Below are positions 8,870-17,414 of a stretch of 47,705 nucleotides of DNA, piece by piece (position 1 is the stretch's first letter; the number at the start of each line of letters is the position of its first letter). The notes beneath the pieces were generated by a model. It was not told where the DNA came from and made no database searches. It saw nothing but the letters and a program-made list of their open reading frames with translations. The translations under genes were made by a program, and so were the position numbers. The DNA comes from Bifidobacterium breve (GTDB lineage: Bacteria; Actinomycetota; Actinomycetes; Nanopelagicales; Nanopelagicaceae), in assembly GCA_945890205.1 (NCBI GenBank), contig CAMDCL010000005.1, forward strand, positions 1 to 47,705. The letters are read 5' to 3'.

Positions 8870-10655
8870 CGGCAGCGAACTATATGTAAGCAATAGCGCA
8901 CCCACTATTGGACAAAGGGTTGTATTAAAGGTTCGTGTTCCGCACTCTTACACCTTTGAAAAAAGCTTTATTCGTATCTACGAAGATGGCGAACCACGCA
9001 GTTATGAGCTGGCTTTGGTCTCTAAGGGCCACACAGAGGATTGGTATCAGGTAGAGATACCAATTGTTAATACCCATACCTTGTACCGCTTTGTCTTTGT
9101 TTCTAGGGATCGATATGACTGGCTCAACGCCTTTGGCCTGAGCGATCATGATGTTCATACCAACAATGATTTCCAAATAGTTGCAGTGCCAGCAAATCCC
9201 GAATGGATTAAATCCTCCATCTTTTATCAAATCTTTCCAGACCGTTTTGCCAAGTCAGCACATACTTATCCGATTCCGGATTGGGCCCATCCACGTGATT
9301 GGAATGAGCTACCTCGAGGTCGCAGCGAGTTTACGAGCAGCGAGCTGTATGGCGGTGACATTGTCGGAGTCGAAGAACACCTCGACCATATTCGTGATTT
9401 AGGTGTAACCGGGATCTACTTCACCCCATTTTTTCCATCCCGGTCCAACCATCGATATGACGCCAGCAGCTTTACCGAGGTTGATCCTATTCTTGGTGGT
9501 AACAAGGCGCTCTTTTCTTTGGTCAAAAAAGCAAACAGGTATGGAATTCGAATCATGGGAGATTTGACCTCAAACCATTGCGGCGCAGGTCATCCATGGT
9601 TAGCAAAGGCGAAGAAGAGTAAGAGCGCAAAGGAGAGAACTTACTTTTACTGGGACAAGAGCGTTAAGCATGGATATGTAGGGTGGTGGGGGTTGGCATC
9701 ACTACCAAAGCTCAACTTTAACTCTGCAGCGCTTAAAAAAGAGATGTACAAAGGTAAGAACTCAATTGTTCGCAAGTGGATCTCACCACCATTTGGAATG
9801 TCTGGTTGGCGCATCGATGTTGGAAATATGACAGGGCGACTTGGCGCAGATGATTTACATGATGAGGTTATGCATGGGATTCGTCAGGCGATGGATGAGA
9901 CCAATCCAGATGCATGGTTAGTTGCAGAAAATGGTGATTTTGTAGCAAGTGATCTCAACGGTCTTGGTTGGCATGGAGCAATGAATTATCAAGGTTTTAT
10001 GCGCCCTGTATGGAACTGGCTCAATCGAAACTCTGAAATTGGCGGCGGCTTTCAGGGTCTGCCCTTTGAGATGCCACAGATTTCAGGTCAGCAGTTGATT
10101 AACAGCATGAAACAGTTCAACGCATCTGTTCCGTGGAGAAGTGTTACCGCAAGTATGGTGCTGCTCGATAGTCATGACACCGCTCGTTTTCGAACAGTTG
10201 TTAAGGGCGATGTAGCCTCGCACCTATCGGCAATGACAATGGTCCTTACCTACCCCGGAGTCCCTTCAATCTTTGCTGGCGATGAAATTGGTCTAGAAGG
10301 TTCATGGGGAGAAGATGGCCGCCGCACAATCAATTGGGAGGATCGCTCGCAGTGGGATCACACCTTTATGGGTGATGTTCGACAACTCATCTCAATTCGC
10401 AAAGGTAATGATGGGTTAATCAATGGTGGTTTGCGTTGGTTGGCCGCAGAAAAGGATTTCATTCTCTATCTACGTGAATCCAAAAAGCAATCGGTTTTAG
10501 TTTTTGTCTCACGTAAGGGTGTAAATGTAAAGATTGATTTATCAGAGTTTGGTCTGCAGGTGACACAGGTTCTTTATGGCCAAACTGTAACCGGCAGCAA
10601 ATTCTCGATTAAATCAAAGGAGGCAACCCGGGGGATTTGGGTAGTTACCCCTTAA
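8829..10655 (+). CDS. Cytoplasmic GH13 alpha-glucosidase / maltodextrin glucosidase-like
   Basis: GH13 enzyme of about 608 residues without signal peptide. An N-terminal beta domain (about 10-120) as in neopullulanase/MalZ-type enzymes precedes the barrel. Catalytic regions are DLTSNH (245-250), GWRIDVGN with nucleophile D330, AENG with acid/base E367, and LDSHD with D450. It probably degrades imported maltodextrins in the cytoplasm. The frame begins at ATG 8829, overlapping the amylase gene by 41 bases; a GTG at 8847 would begin at LLSPHHDGS, a plausible real start for this group. Its 3' end overlaps the convergent esterase gene by 11 bases. The exact specificity (glucosidase versus cyclomaltodextrinase or neopullulanase) cannot be decided from motifs. 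Confidence 0.87.
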   Translation: MSYQPSVLLSPHHDGSELYVSNSAPTIGQRVVLKVRVPHSYTFEKSFIRIYEDGEPRSYELALVSKGHTEDWYQVEIPIVNTHTLYRFVFVSRDRYDWLNAFGLSDHDVHTNNDFQIVAVPANPEWIKSSIFYQIFPDRFAKSAHTYPIPDWAHPRDWNELPRGRSEFTSSELYGGDIVGVEEHLDHIRDLGVTGIYFTPFFPSRSNHRYDASSFTEVDPILGGNKALFSLVKKANRYGIRIMGDLTSNHCGAGHPWLAKAKKSKSAKERTYFYWDKSVKHGYVGWWGLASLPKLNFNSAALKKEMYKGKNSIVRKWISPPFGMSGWRIDVGNMTGRLGADDLHDEVMHGIRQAMDETNPDAWLVAENGDFVASDLNGLGWHGAMNYQGFMRPVWNWLNRNSEIGGGFQGLPFEMPQISGQQLINSMKQFNASVPWRSVTASMVLLDSHDTARFRTVVKGDVASHLSAMTMVLTYPGVPSIFAGDEIGLEGSWGEDGRRTINWEDRSQWDHTFMGDVRQLISIRKGNDGLINGGLRWLAAEKDFILYLRESKKQSVLVFVSRKGVNVKIDLSEFGLQVTQVLYGQTVTGSKFSIKSKEATRGIWVVTP

Positions 10656-11445
10656 GCCAAAAACGTAATGGATCCTGCAAGTACTTTGCCCACGATCTTT
10701 CATTGTGACCGCTTCGCTTGTACACCTTACTTTCATAGTTATGAGTAAATCCACGGCTTCGCATTAATCTGTCTACATAGTTTTGTAGTGATACATACTC
10801 TTTATCCAACCCTTTATCGCCACGACTCATCCAGACTTTGTGGCTCAGTGGTAAGGCTTCAACCATTGATCGCGCAAAGTTCTCATCACTTATTACCCAA
10901 TGTGGAGACAAGGCCAGCGCTGTTGTGAACTTATCTGGGTGTTGAATCGTTGCGTACAAGGTTGCTAATCCGCCCATACTTGAGCCAATAACAGCTGTTT
11001 TTTCAGGGGAGTGCTCACCGTAAATAGTGGGAACTATTTCTTCAAAGATTTGATTTAGGTATGAATCTGAATGTAAAGCAACTGTTGGATCCTTAATCGC
11101 CCAGCGCGGATCTACATAAGCATCAGCTGAAAAGAATTTCTCTGGCGCTAGATCCTTTGCTCGCCCCCACGGGTTCTCTTTAGTTGAGCTGTGCCAAACG
11201 GCAATAATTGTTGGAGGCTTTACTCCCGCCTCTTGAGCGACATGGATCGCAGATTGTGCCATCTTCCATGTCTGTCGGCGGTGGGTACTTGTTGTTCCAT
11301 CAAAGACATTTTGCCCATCATGTGCGATCAGGAGGTGCTCACCACCACCTCGGGGAGACCAGTAATCAACGGTTCGATCCCCAAAGCGGGTACGGACAAC
11401 CTCGCCCGGAACTCCTCGGATTTGATAGCGCTTAATCTCGTGCAT
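10645..11445 (-). CDS. Putative esterase, alpha/beta hydrolase (enterochelin esterase-like)
   Basis: Alpha/beta hydrolase of 266 residues, PF00756-like. The nucleophile elbow is G-S-S-M-G-G (about 154-159), an HDGQNVFDG loop near residue 42 matches the family's oxyanion region, and the C-terminal histidine is in SGHNE (about 247-251). There is no signal peptide. Related proteins include carbohydrate esterases and enterochelin-esterase-like hydrolases; because it converges on the maltodextrin locus, a role on acylated glycans is possible but unproven. The 3' end overlaps the glucosidase gene. Its start is only 17 bases from the divergent photolyase start, and no Shine-Dalgarno is visible. Confidence 0.8.
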   Translation of the reverse strand: MHEIKRYQIRGVPGEVVRTRFGDRTVDYWSPRGGGEHLLIAHDGQNVFDGTTSTHRRQTWKMAQSAIHVAQEAGVKPPTIIAVWHSSTKENPWGRAKDLAPEKFFSADAYVDPRWAIKDPTVALHSDSYLNQIFEEIVPTIYGEHSPEKTAVIGSSMGGLATLYATIQHPDKFTTALALSPHWVISDENFARSMVEALPLSHKVWMSRGDKGLDKEYVSLQNYVDRLMRSRGFTHNYESKVYKRSGHNERSWAKYLQDPLRFWLKG

Positions 11446-11447
11446 GG

Positions 11448-11458
11448 TGATTTAATCA
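11448..11458. promoter_or_regulatory. Palindrome in the 17-base esterase/photolyase divergent gap
   Basis: TGATT-T-AATCA is a perfect 11-base palindrome occupying most of the gap between two divergent start codons (11445 minus, 11463 plus). The gap is too short for two separate full promoters, so each promoter must lie inside the other gene or use this shared AT-rich core. Confidence 0.35.
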
Positions 11459-11462
11459 TCCC

Positions 11463-12833
11463 ATGTCGACACCGAAAACATCAATTATCTGGTTTCGTCG
11501 CGACCTTCGAATTAATGATCATCCAGCTTTGTTAGCTGCGATTGAATCAGCCGATCAGATAATTCCACTCTTTATTCTGGACAAGCAACAGATAAAAGAG
11601 GCTGGTACAAAGTTGTTGGCGTATATGGGCCAATCACTTCGTAAGTTAGATCAATCTCTGGGTAACAATCTGCATATTATCGAAGGTGATCAGGTCGAAG
11701 TACTTTCTGCTTTGATTAAAAGGTATGGGGTGGAACAGGTTCACATCTCGGCAGAGTATGAAAGATATGGCGCTGCACGTGATGCACGGGTTGAAGCTGC
11801 AGGAATCACATTGATCAGAACTGGTAGCCCATATGCAGTTGCTCCAGGTCGCGTTTTAAAACCATCTGATGCAACCCCTTACAAGGTGTACACACCTTTT
11901 TACAAAGGGTGGAGGACACATGGTTGGAGAGCGCCAGCTGTTACACCGAAGAAATTCACATGTGTAGAACCAACCTCTGAGTACCGTGCCTTTCCAGATT
12001 TTCCAATGCCTGAAGGGGTCAAGGTCATTGAAGCTGGCGAAGCAGCGGCGCTAAAGCGGTTTAAAGAGTTCAGTGAAAGTGGCTTGAATTCATATGATGA
12101 AAATCGAAACCTTGCAGCGATTGATGGAACCTCAAAGATGAGTTCTTATCTCAAGTTTGGCGAGATTCATCCTCGCACCCTGCTTGTAGATTTAGGTGAG
12201 AGCAAAGCTCATGACACCTTTAGAAAAGAGATTGCCTGGCGAGAGTTTTACGCCGATGTCTTGTTTAACAATCCAATGACCGATGTTGAATATTACGTAC
12301 CTAAGTTTGCTCAGATGCGTTACGACAAACCCGGACAGCAGTTTAAAGCGTGGTGTGAAGGTAAGACAGGGTATCCATTTGTAGATGCTGCGATGCGCCA
12401 ACTACTACTTGAAGGATGGATGCACAACAGAACCCGCATGGTCGTAGCCTCATTCTTGGTGAAGGATCTGCATTTAGAGTGGCAGCTAGGTGAGCGGTTC
12501 TTCGCCGAACACTTAGTTGATTACGATGTTGCATCAAATGCTCATGGCTGGCAGTGGACGGCGGGAACAGGTACCGATGCATCCCCTTATTACCGTGTGT
12601 TTAATCCAATTGAACAAGGTCGCCGGTTTGATGAAAATGGAGATTACATTCGCAGATATGTTCCAGAGCTTGCCCATCTGTCAGCCTCAGAGATTCACGA
12701 ACCTTGGTTATTCCTAGATGGATATAGCAAGGGATATCCAGAGCGAGTTGTTGATCATGCAGTTGAACGACTTGAAGCCCTTGCACGTTTACAAGAGATT
12801 AAAGCTGACAAACCCCCAATGCCTGGCGCTTAG
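11463..12833 (+). CDS. phr: Deoxyribodipyrimidine photolyase
   Basis: Class I CPD photolyase/cryptochrome family, 456 residues, repairing UV-induced pyrimidine dimers with blue light. The N-terminal antenna domain begins with IIWFRRDLRINDHPAL. The FAD-binding C-terminal half shows SSYLKFGEIHPR, EIAWREFYADVLF, GYPFVDAAMRQL, GWMHNRTRMVVASFL and DYDVASNAHGWQWTAGTG, all diagnostic. A full repertoire of these blocks supports an active enzyme. No Shine-Dalgarno precedes the ATG, so the mRNA may be leaderless. The 3' end overlaps the convergent GGDEF gene by 35 bases. A photolyase fits a sunlit habitat. Confidence 0.95.
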   Translation: MSTPKTSIIWFRRDLRINDHPALLAAIESADQIIPLFILDKQQIKEAGTKLLAYMGQSLRKLDQSLGNNLHIIEGDQVEVLSALIKRYGVEQVHISAEYERYGAARDARVEAAGITLIRTGSPYAVAPGRVLKPSDATPYKVYTPFYKGWRTHGWRAPAVTPKKFTCVEPTSEYRAFPDFPMPEGVKVIEAGEAAALKRFKEFSESGLNSYDENRNLAAIDGTSKMSSYLKFGEIHPRTLLVDLGESKAHDTFRKEIAWREFYADVLFNNPMTDVEYYVPKFAQMRYDKPGQQFKAWCEGKTGYPFVDAAMRQLLLEGWMHNRTRMVVASFLVKDLHLEWQLGERFFAEHLVDYDVASNAHGWQWTAGTGTDASPYYRVFNPIEQGRRFDENGDYIRRYVPELAHLSASEIHEPWLFLDGYSKGYPERVVDHAVERLEALARLQEIKADKPPMPGA

Positions 12834-14154
12834 CCGCATACATCGCATTATCTGCACGCAGTAAGAGATCAGCTGCGCCATCATTGTTTGCAATACCAAT
12901 ACTGACTCCGATACTTATTTCATGCCCATCGATAATAAAGGGATAAGACAGTGTGGCTCGTAGCGCTAAAGCGATCTCCAAAACGAGTTCTTGTGAACCA
13001 TCTACTAATACCCCAAACTCATCACCACCCAAGCGAGCAAGTAATGCTCCACTAGGTAGGGCACGGCTAAATCGTTGTGCAACTAGTTGTAAAACCTTGT
13101 CTCCGACCTCGTGGCCGAAGCTGTCATTAACCGGCTTAAAGCCATCTAAATCCATCAGTAGTAAGGATCCACTTCGGGAGGCATAGTTTTGAATTTCAGA
13201 GATCAAGCGTCTGCGATTGGGCAACATAGTTAACTCATCTGTTCTGGCCAAAATTCGCTCATGACCAATGTTTCTTGCTTGGTTAAGAGCAATACTCATT
13301 CTGATAAAGGCAAGTGCAAGGGTTCCAATTGCCGGTAGCAAAATGAAGTGAGGAAAGTTATCAGGTGCAATAGCAAGAAGTGCCAACAAGGTAGCACTCA
13401 AGAAAACAGAGATAGTGATTAATACAGGGCTGACCCCATTTTTATTTCTGTTATCTGTACCAGGTCGCCAGGTACTTTCTGCGATTACAACAAAGGCTAG
13501 TAACCAGCCGTAATCAATCAATGATCCAAAGGTGTAACTCATATTGAGGTTTTGCCACAAGAAGATTAGATCTGTTATCGCATAGATAAGAACACCAAGG
13601 CATAGCAGTAAACCACGTTGTGAAAAACCCTGCATCACAAAGGTTGCAATGATGAAGCAGAGCAAGACTAAATCTGCAACGGGGTAAATGGTTGCAAGAA
13701 AGGATTGATTGAGATCTCCATCAAAGTATGGAAGTACGGGTTGCAGGGCAAAGGCAGCTCCTAAGGTGCTTAACCCCAAGCCAACAATTGATGCATCAAC
13801 AACCTCAAGCACAGTTAACCTTTGTTGAGTAGAGATCAAAAGGTGTAGACCCAAGATGGCAAGCGGGTAAAAGAGCAGATACATCGAATCTGTAATAGCT
13901 ATAAAGGACTCCGGAAAATTCAGGTAGGAGCTACTCGTAACAATCATCGAGCCGATACTCCAAGCACCGATGGCACAAGCGGTCAGCGGTTGAGCCCATC
14001 TGTTATTTATTCTTGGAGCGGTTAGCACCGACAACACGCATGCAATGGCGACACTGTTGAAGGCGACGAGATCGCTCCATACCCCTGAGAGCCAGAAGTG
14101 CAGAGGTATCTGTCCCACCAATAAGACAGGCGCGATAAAACGCATGACAGGCAT
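12799..14154 (-). CDS. Membrane-bound diguanylate cyclase (GGDEF)
   Basis: The N-terminal half holds about eight to ten hydrophobic helices and the C-terminal domain is GGDEF, synthesising cyclic di-GMP. Counting from ATG 14154 the protein has 451 residues. The domain starts at DELTMLPNRR (about 306), has the metal-binding D in LMDLDGFKPVND (about 334-344) and an intact G-G-D-E-F (376-380), so it is probably active. The RxxD inhibitory site normally found five residues before GGDEF is absent (PSGA instead). The frame extends to ATG 14226, but that codon lies in the loop of the upstream gene's terminator, so I prefer 14154, preceded by TACTCT and six bases. ATG 14202 is another option. No c-di-GMP receptor or phosphodiesterase is nearby. 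Confidence 0.88.
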   Translation of the reverse strand: MPVMRFIAPVLLVGQIPLHFWLSGVWSDLVAFNSVAIACVLSVLTAPRINNRWAQPLTACAIGAWSIGSMIVTSSSYLNFPESFIAITDSMYLLFYPLAILGLHLLISTQQRLTVLEVVDASIVGLGLSTLGAAFALQPVLPYFDGDLNQSFLATIYPVADLVLLCFIIATFVMQGFSQRGLLLCLGVLIYAITDLIFLWQNLNMSYTFGSLIDYGWLLAFVVIAESTWRPGTDNRNKNGVSPVLITISVFLSATLLALLAIAPDNFPHFILLPAIGTLALAFIRMSIALNQARNIGHERILARTDELTMLPNRRRLISEIQNYASRSGSLLLMDLDGFKPVNDSFGHEVGDKVLQLVAQRFSRALPSGALLARLGGDEFGVLVDGSQELVLEIALALRATLSYPFIIDGHEISIGVSIGIANNDGAADLLLRADNAMYAAKRQALGVCQL

Positions 14155-14160
14155 GAATAC

Positions 14161-14166
14161 AGAGTA
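14161..14166 (-). promoter_or_regulatory. Candidate leaderless -10 element of the GGDEF gene
   Basis: On the minus strand TACTCT is followed by six bases (GTATTC) and ATG 14154. This supports the downstream start over ATG 14226, which is inside a terminator hairpin. Confidence 0.45.
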
Positions 14167-14208
14167 AGAACAGATTCGCTTTTTTGGGATAGGGGTTCCC
14201 ATAGATGC

Positions 14209-14242
14209 AAAAAACCCGCTACCCATTAGGTAGCGGGTTTTT
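14209..14242 (-). terminator. Intrinsic terminator after the secreted coiled-coil gene
   Basis: The minus strand reads an A-run, ACCCGCTACC, a five-base loop (TAATG), GGTAGCGGGT and a T-run. The 10-bp GC-rich stem extended by A/T pairs is a textbook terminator and could work in both directions. It begins 13 bases after the stop of the 14256-14867 gene. Confidence 0.9.
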
Positions 14243-14255
14243 GAGTTTTTAAGGG

Positions 14256-14867
14256 TTAAAGCCCTCGGGTACAGATCAATCGCGCCGTAGCACGAGTATC
14301 TTTAATGTTAGCGCTCAACTCAGCTGGCTTGCTCTGCGCTGTTAACTTGGCAGATTCAAGCTTTCTTACCTCTAACTCCAGACGTCGCAACTCACTGCCG
14401 TAGGCACGGATTGCAGATGTCCAAGATCTAACCGCTGTTTCCAAGACTCTTTCAGCTGCAGGAGTTTTTGCTTCAGCCAGTTTGAGGTTCGCACCCGCAA
14501 GCCTCTCAGTGGAGTCATCGATCTTGGCTTGGATCTCTTTCATCTTAAGATTTTGAGCGGCGATACCGAGTTCAATTACAGGAATTTGATCCTTAAACTT
14601 AGCCGCTGTTACTACCGCATCCGAAGCCGCTTTGACAGCGCCATTAGCAGCCGCAAGACAATCTATAGAGAGCCAGGTCAACTTCTTACTAGTAGTAAGT
14701 GGGTTTGTACTGCATCGATAGCTTCCTAGAGATGTTTTTGTAGTTTGACCTGACTTCTTGCATGCAACTCCATTAGAAATCTTGACTGCTGCATCTGCAG
14801 GTACGGCGATCATGACGCCACCGGCGACTATGAGTGCTACTGAAAGTGATGCGATCTTGCGAAACAT
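14256..14867 (-). CDS. Secreted coiled-coil protein with short cysteine motif, function unknown
   Basis: Exported protein of 203 residues with a clear signal peptide (MFRKIA, hydrophobic core, A-D-A cleavage near residue 27). The mature N-terminus has a small cysteine module: GVACKKSGQ, G-S-Y-R-C and the later C70, resembling the G-x-x-C ... Y-x-C repeats I associate with secreted proteins of small freshwater actinobacteria. Residues about 90-185 are Ala/Leu/Lys/Glu-rich with heptad character, so a long coiled coil is likely. A fourth cysteine (about 199) closes the protein. Shine-Dalgarno AAAGG precedes the ATG. It is monocistronic, with its own terminator at 14209-14242. I do not recognise a function; a cell-surface structural role is a guess. 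Confidence 0.75.
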   Translation of the reverse strand: MFRKIASLSVALIVAGGVMIAVPADAAVKISNGVACKKSGQTTKTSLGSYRCSTNPLTTSKKLTWLSIDCLAAANGAVKAASDAVVTAAKFKDQIPVIELGIAAQNLKMKEIQAKIDDSTERLAGANLKLAEAKTPAAERVLETAVRSWTSAIRAYGSELRRLELEVRKLESAKLTAQSKPAELSANIKDTRATARLICTRGL

Positions 14868-14957
14868 GAGTATGCCTTTCGTAGTAATGAGGTCATACTA
14901 TCGATGAGGCACTTAAAGAAGGCTGAAAACCCGCCGAGAGTCCGGCAGATATAACCA

Positions 14958-15725
14958 TTACCTCCGCTGTTTAGACCTCATATTCATGCCGACCTTTCTA
15001 ACAATTGAACGAGGCACCGTCTGCACGATGAAGATAAGCAGCTTGTACTGCCACCCAGGAACACTCACCGCTTTGCCCTTTAGGGCATCGCTCCATGACT
15101 GTTCAACCAATCGATCAGCATCTAGCCACAAAAACTCCGGTAGCCCCTTCATCGACATCTTTCCACGCTGATGAAACTCGGTGCGTGTAAATCCTGGGCA
15201 CAGAGCGCTGATCTTTACACCGGTTGCTGCGAGCTCGGTGTGTAATGACTCAGATAAAACTGTCAGGTATGACTTTGAAGCGCTATAGGTACCACCAGCG
15301 ATGTATCCAGCAACCGATGAAACATTGATGATCACGCCCTTATTTCGCTCCTTCATTAATGGAAGCGCAACATGCATGAGTCGCATGGGTGTTCGAACCA
15401 GCACATCTAATAGTTGCTGTTCAATCTCTATAGTCGACATTGTGAATGCCTTACTAGTTCCAAACCCTGCGTTATTAATCAGCACATCGATTTGATTTTC
15501 AAGAATGTAATTTTCAACCTTCAGGCAACCTTCATCAGTTGCAAGATCTGCCTGAATCACATGGGTCTTAACCCCAAACTTTTCTTCCAGGCCCTGTGCG
15601 CGTTCCTGCAGACGAGGCAGGTCACGCGCTACCAACACAATGTTGTACTTGTGTGATGCTAAAAGACGAGTGAAGCTCTCACCAATCCCTGAGGTTGCAC
15701 CAGTAACTAGCGCCCATGAAACCAT
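14958..15725 (-). CDS. Short-chain dehydrogenase/reductase
   Basis: Classical SDR of 255 residues. The NAD(P)-binding motif is TGATSGIGESF (about 8-18), with NNAGFG (about 85-90), the catalytic Ser in INVSSVAGY and the YSASKSYL block carrying Tyr and Lys (about 152-159). The C-terminal stretch (KLLIFIVQTVPRSIVRKVG) is hydrophobic and may contact the membrane, as in SDRs acting on lipids. Shine-Dalgarno AGGAGA is well placed. It is the last gene of a three-gene minus-strand operon, 8 bases after the GMC oxidoreductase. The substrate is unknown. Confidence 0.9.
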   Translation of the reverse strand: MVSWALVTGATSGIGESFTRLLASHKYNIVLVARDLPRLQERAQGLEEKFGVKTHVIQADLATDEGCLKVENYILENQIDVLINNAGFGTSKAFTMSTIEIEQQLLDVLVRTPMRLMHVALPLMKERNKGVIINVSSVAGYIAGGTYSASKSYLTVLSESLHTELAATGVKISALCPGFTRTEFHQRGKMSMKGLPEFLWLDADRLVEQSWSDALKGKAVSVPGWQYKLLIFIVQTVPRSIVRKVGMNMRSKQRR

Positions 15726-15733
15726 GTCTTCTC

Positions 15734-17410
15734 CTAACTAATTATTAGTTCACCAACTGCACCCTTGGGTACAAATGGTGAGTGTGGTGCAATAGGTGTG
15801 AGCATTTGGTAACTCTGGCCTTGTGTCGGACGGGGATCACTCTCACCCTTATTTGGCCACAATGAAAGTGCACGCTCTGCTTGTGCGGTAATTGTAAGAG
15901 ATGGATTAACTCCAAGGTTTGCGGTAATTGTTGAGCCATCAACTATATGAAGCGATGGATAGTTCCAGACTCGATGGTAAGGATCTACAACTCCGCGCGA
16001 TACATCCGCGCCAATTACGCAGCCGCCGACAAAGTGTGCGGTGAAGGGGGCATCAATTAAATCGCCAACGTGCCCACCTGCGATGCCGCCATGTTTTTCT
16101 GCGATGCGACGAACCACTTCATTTGCAGCTGGGATGTAAGTCGCGTTGGGATGCTCTGAGTCATTGGTAGAAGTTAAATGCCAACCAAACCAGCTGCGTT
16201 TTGGCTTAACTGAGATAAATGAATCAACATTTTGCATGGTCAATGCGATTACTGTGCGCTCACTCCATTTACGAACATCGAGAATTTTCTTTAAGAGATA
16301 GGGATTTGCGATGAATGCTTTCCACCATTGCTTCCGGCGTACCTTTGATGAGTAACCATCGGTCATAATGGTTTGGAGCAATCCCATAAGGTTGCTGCCC
16401 TTGCCATATCGAACAGGTTCAATATGGGTGTGCTCATCTGGAAAGAAAGAGGATGTGATTGCACTTCCTTGACTGAAATCAATATCTGAATTTTTCATCA
16501 TCGCCCCGGTGAGCGCTTCGCTATTTGTTCGTGAAAGATCACCTAATCGATCTGACATTAAAGGCAAAACTCCAGAGCCCTTCATCTTATGTAGCAGTTT
16601 TTGAGTGTTATAAGTTCCGGCAGCAACGATTACATCATTGGCAAAGAATGTTTTTCCTCGTGAACCAAATGGATCATTTGTCTTGGTTGTTGTGATCTTC
16701 CAACGCCCATCCTCAAGCTGCTGAACTTTGGTTGCTGTTGTCATTGGAAAAACTTGCGCACCTGCAGATTCGGCAAGCCCTAAGTAATTTTTTGGCAAAG
16801 TATTTTTCGCGTTGAATTGACAGCCGGTCATGCAAGAGCCACATTGCTGACAACCATTTCGATCTGGGCCAACACCACCAAAGAATGGATCTTTAGCGGC
16901 TATTCCCTTTCCTTCGCCAAAGAAAACTCCAAGCGGTGCCATTTGAAAGGTATGTCCAACCCCCATTTCAACGGCGACATCCTTCATCGCCTGATCGCTA
17001 TTTGAAAAGTAAGGGTTCTCAGTTACACCCAACATCCGCCGAGCTTGATCAAACCAAGGCTCAAGCTCCTTCTTCCAATTGGTAATTGATGCCCACTGTT
17101 TATCATTGAAGTAATCATCACCAGGCTGATACAAGGTGTTTGCGTAAACCAGAGATCCACCACCAACACCGGCACCACTTAAAATCAAAACATCTGGCAG
17201 AACATGAATTCGTTGGATTCCGTACAAACCAAGTTTTGGAGCGAAGAGAAATTTGTTTAAGCGCCAGGAAGTCTTGGGAAAATCCTTGTCCTTAAAACGA
17301 CGCCCTGCTTCAAGTACAGCTACTGAATATCCCTTTTCGCGCAATCGAAGCGCGGAGACCGAACCACCAAAACCTGATCCGATCACCACGACATCGAATG
17401 TACTTTTCAT
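15734..17410 (-). CDS. GMC-family oxidoreductase (ChoD/cholesterol-oxidase-like)
   Basis: FAD-dependent oxidoreductase of 558 residues. The dinucleotide-binding motif is VVVIGSGFGGSVSALRL (7-23) followed by VLEAGRR. SGAGVGGGSLVYAN (78-91) is the FAD loop, and the C-terminal block has HFVGGCVIG and the NLGVNPSLTITA flavin-binding end. Cysteines at 187, 190, 193 and 197 form C-x2-C-x2-C-x3-C, an iron-sulfur-like spacing; as I recall it is shared with ChoD-type actinobacterial proteins (M. tuberculosis Rv3409c). The substrate is not determined and need not be a sterol. It starts 4 bases after the stop of the frameshifted dehydrogenase and is followed by the SDR. Confidence 0.88.
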   Translation of the reverse strand: MKSTFDVVVIGSGFGGSVSALRLREKGYSVAVLEAGRRFKDKDFPKTSWRLNKFLFAPKLGLYGIQRIHVLPDVLILSGAGVGGGSLVYANTLYQPGDDYFNDKQWASITNWKKELEPWFDQARRMLGVTENPYFSNSDQAMKDVAVEMGVGHTFQMAPLGVFFGEGKGIAAKDPFFGGVGPDRNGCQQCGSCMTGCQFNAKNTLPKNYLGLAESAGAQVFPMTTATKVQQLEDGRWKITTTKTNDPFGSRGKTFFANDVIVAAGTYNTQKLLHKMKGSGVLPLMSDRLGDLSRTNSEALTGAMMKNSDIDFSQGSAITSSFFPDEHTHIEPVRYGKGSNLMGLLQTIMTDGYSSKVRRKQWWKAFIANPYLLKKILDVRKWSERTVIALTMQNVDSFISVKPKRSWFGWHLTSTNDSEHPNATYIPAANEVVRRIAEKHGGIAGGHVGDLIDAPFTAHFVGGCVIGADVSRGVVDPYHRVWNYPSLHIVDGSTITANLGVNPSLTITAQAERALSLWPNKGESDPRPTQGQSYQMLTPIAPHSPFVPKGAVGELIIS

Positions 17411-17414
17411 TTAA

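Noticed and set aside
12799-12833. Transcriptional terminator between photolyase and the GGDEF gene
   Set aside because: The two genes overlap by 35 coding bases and no stable hairpin with a T-run was found there.
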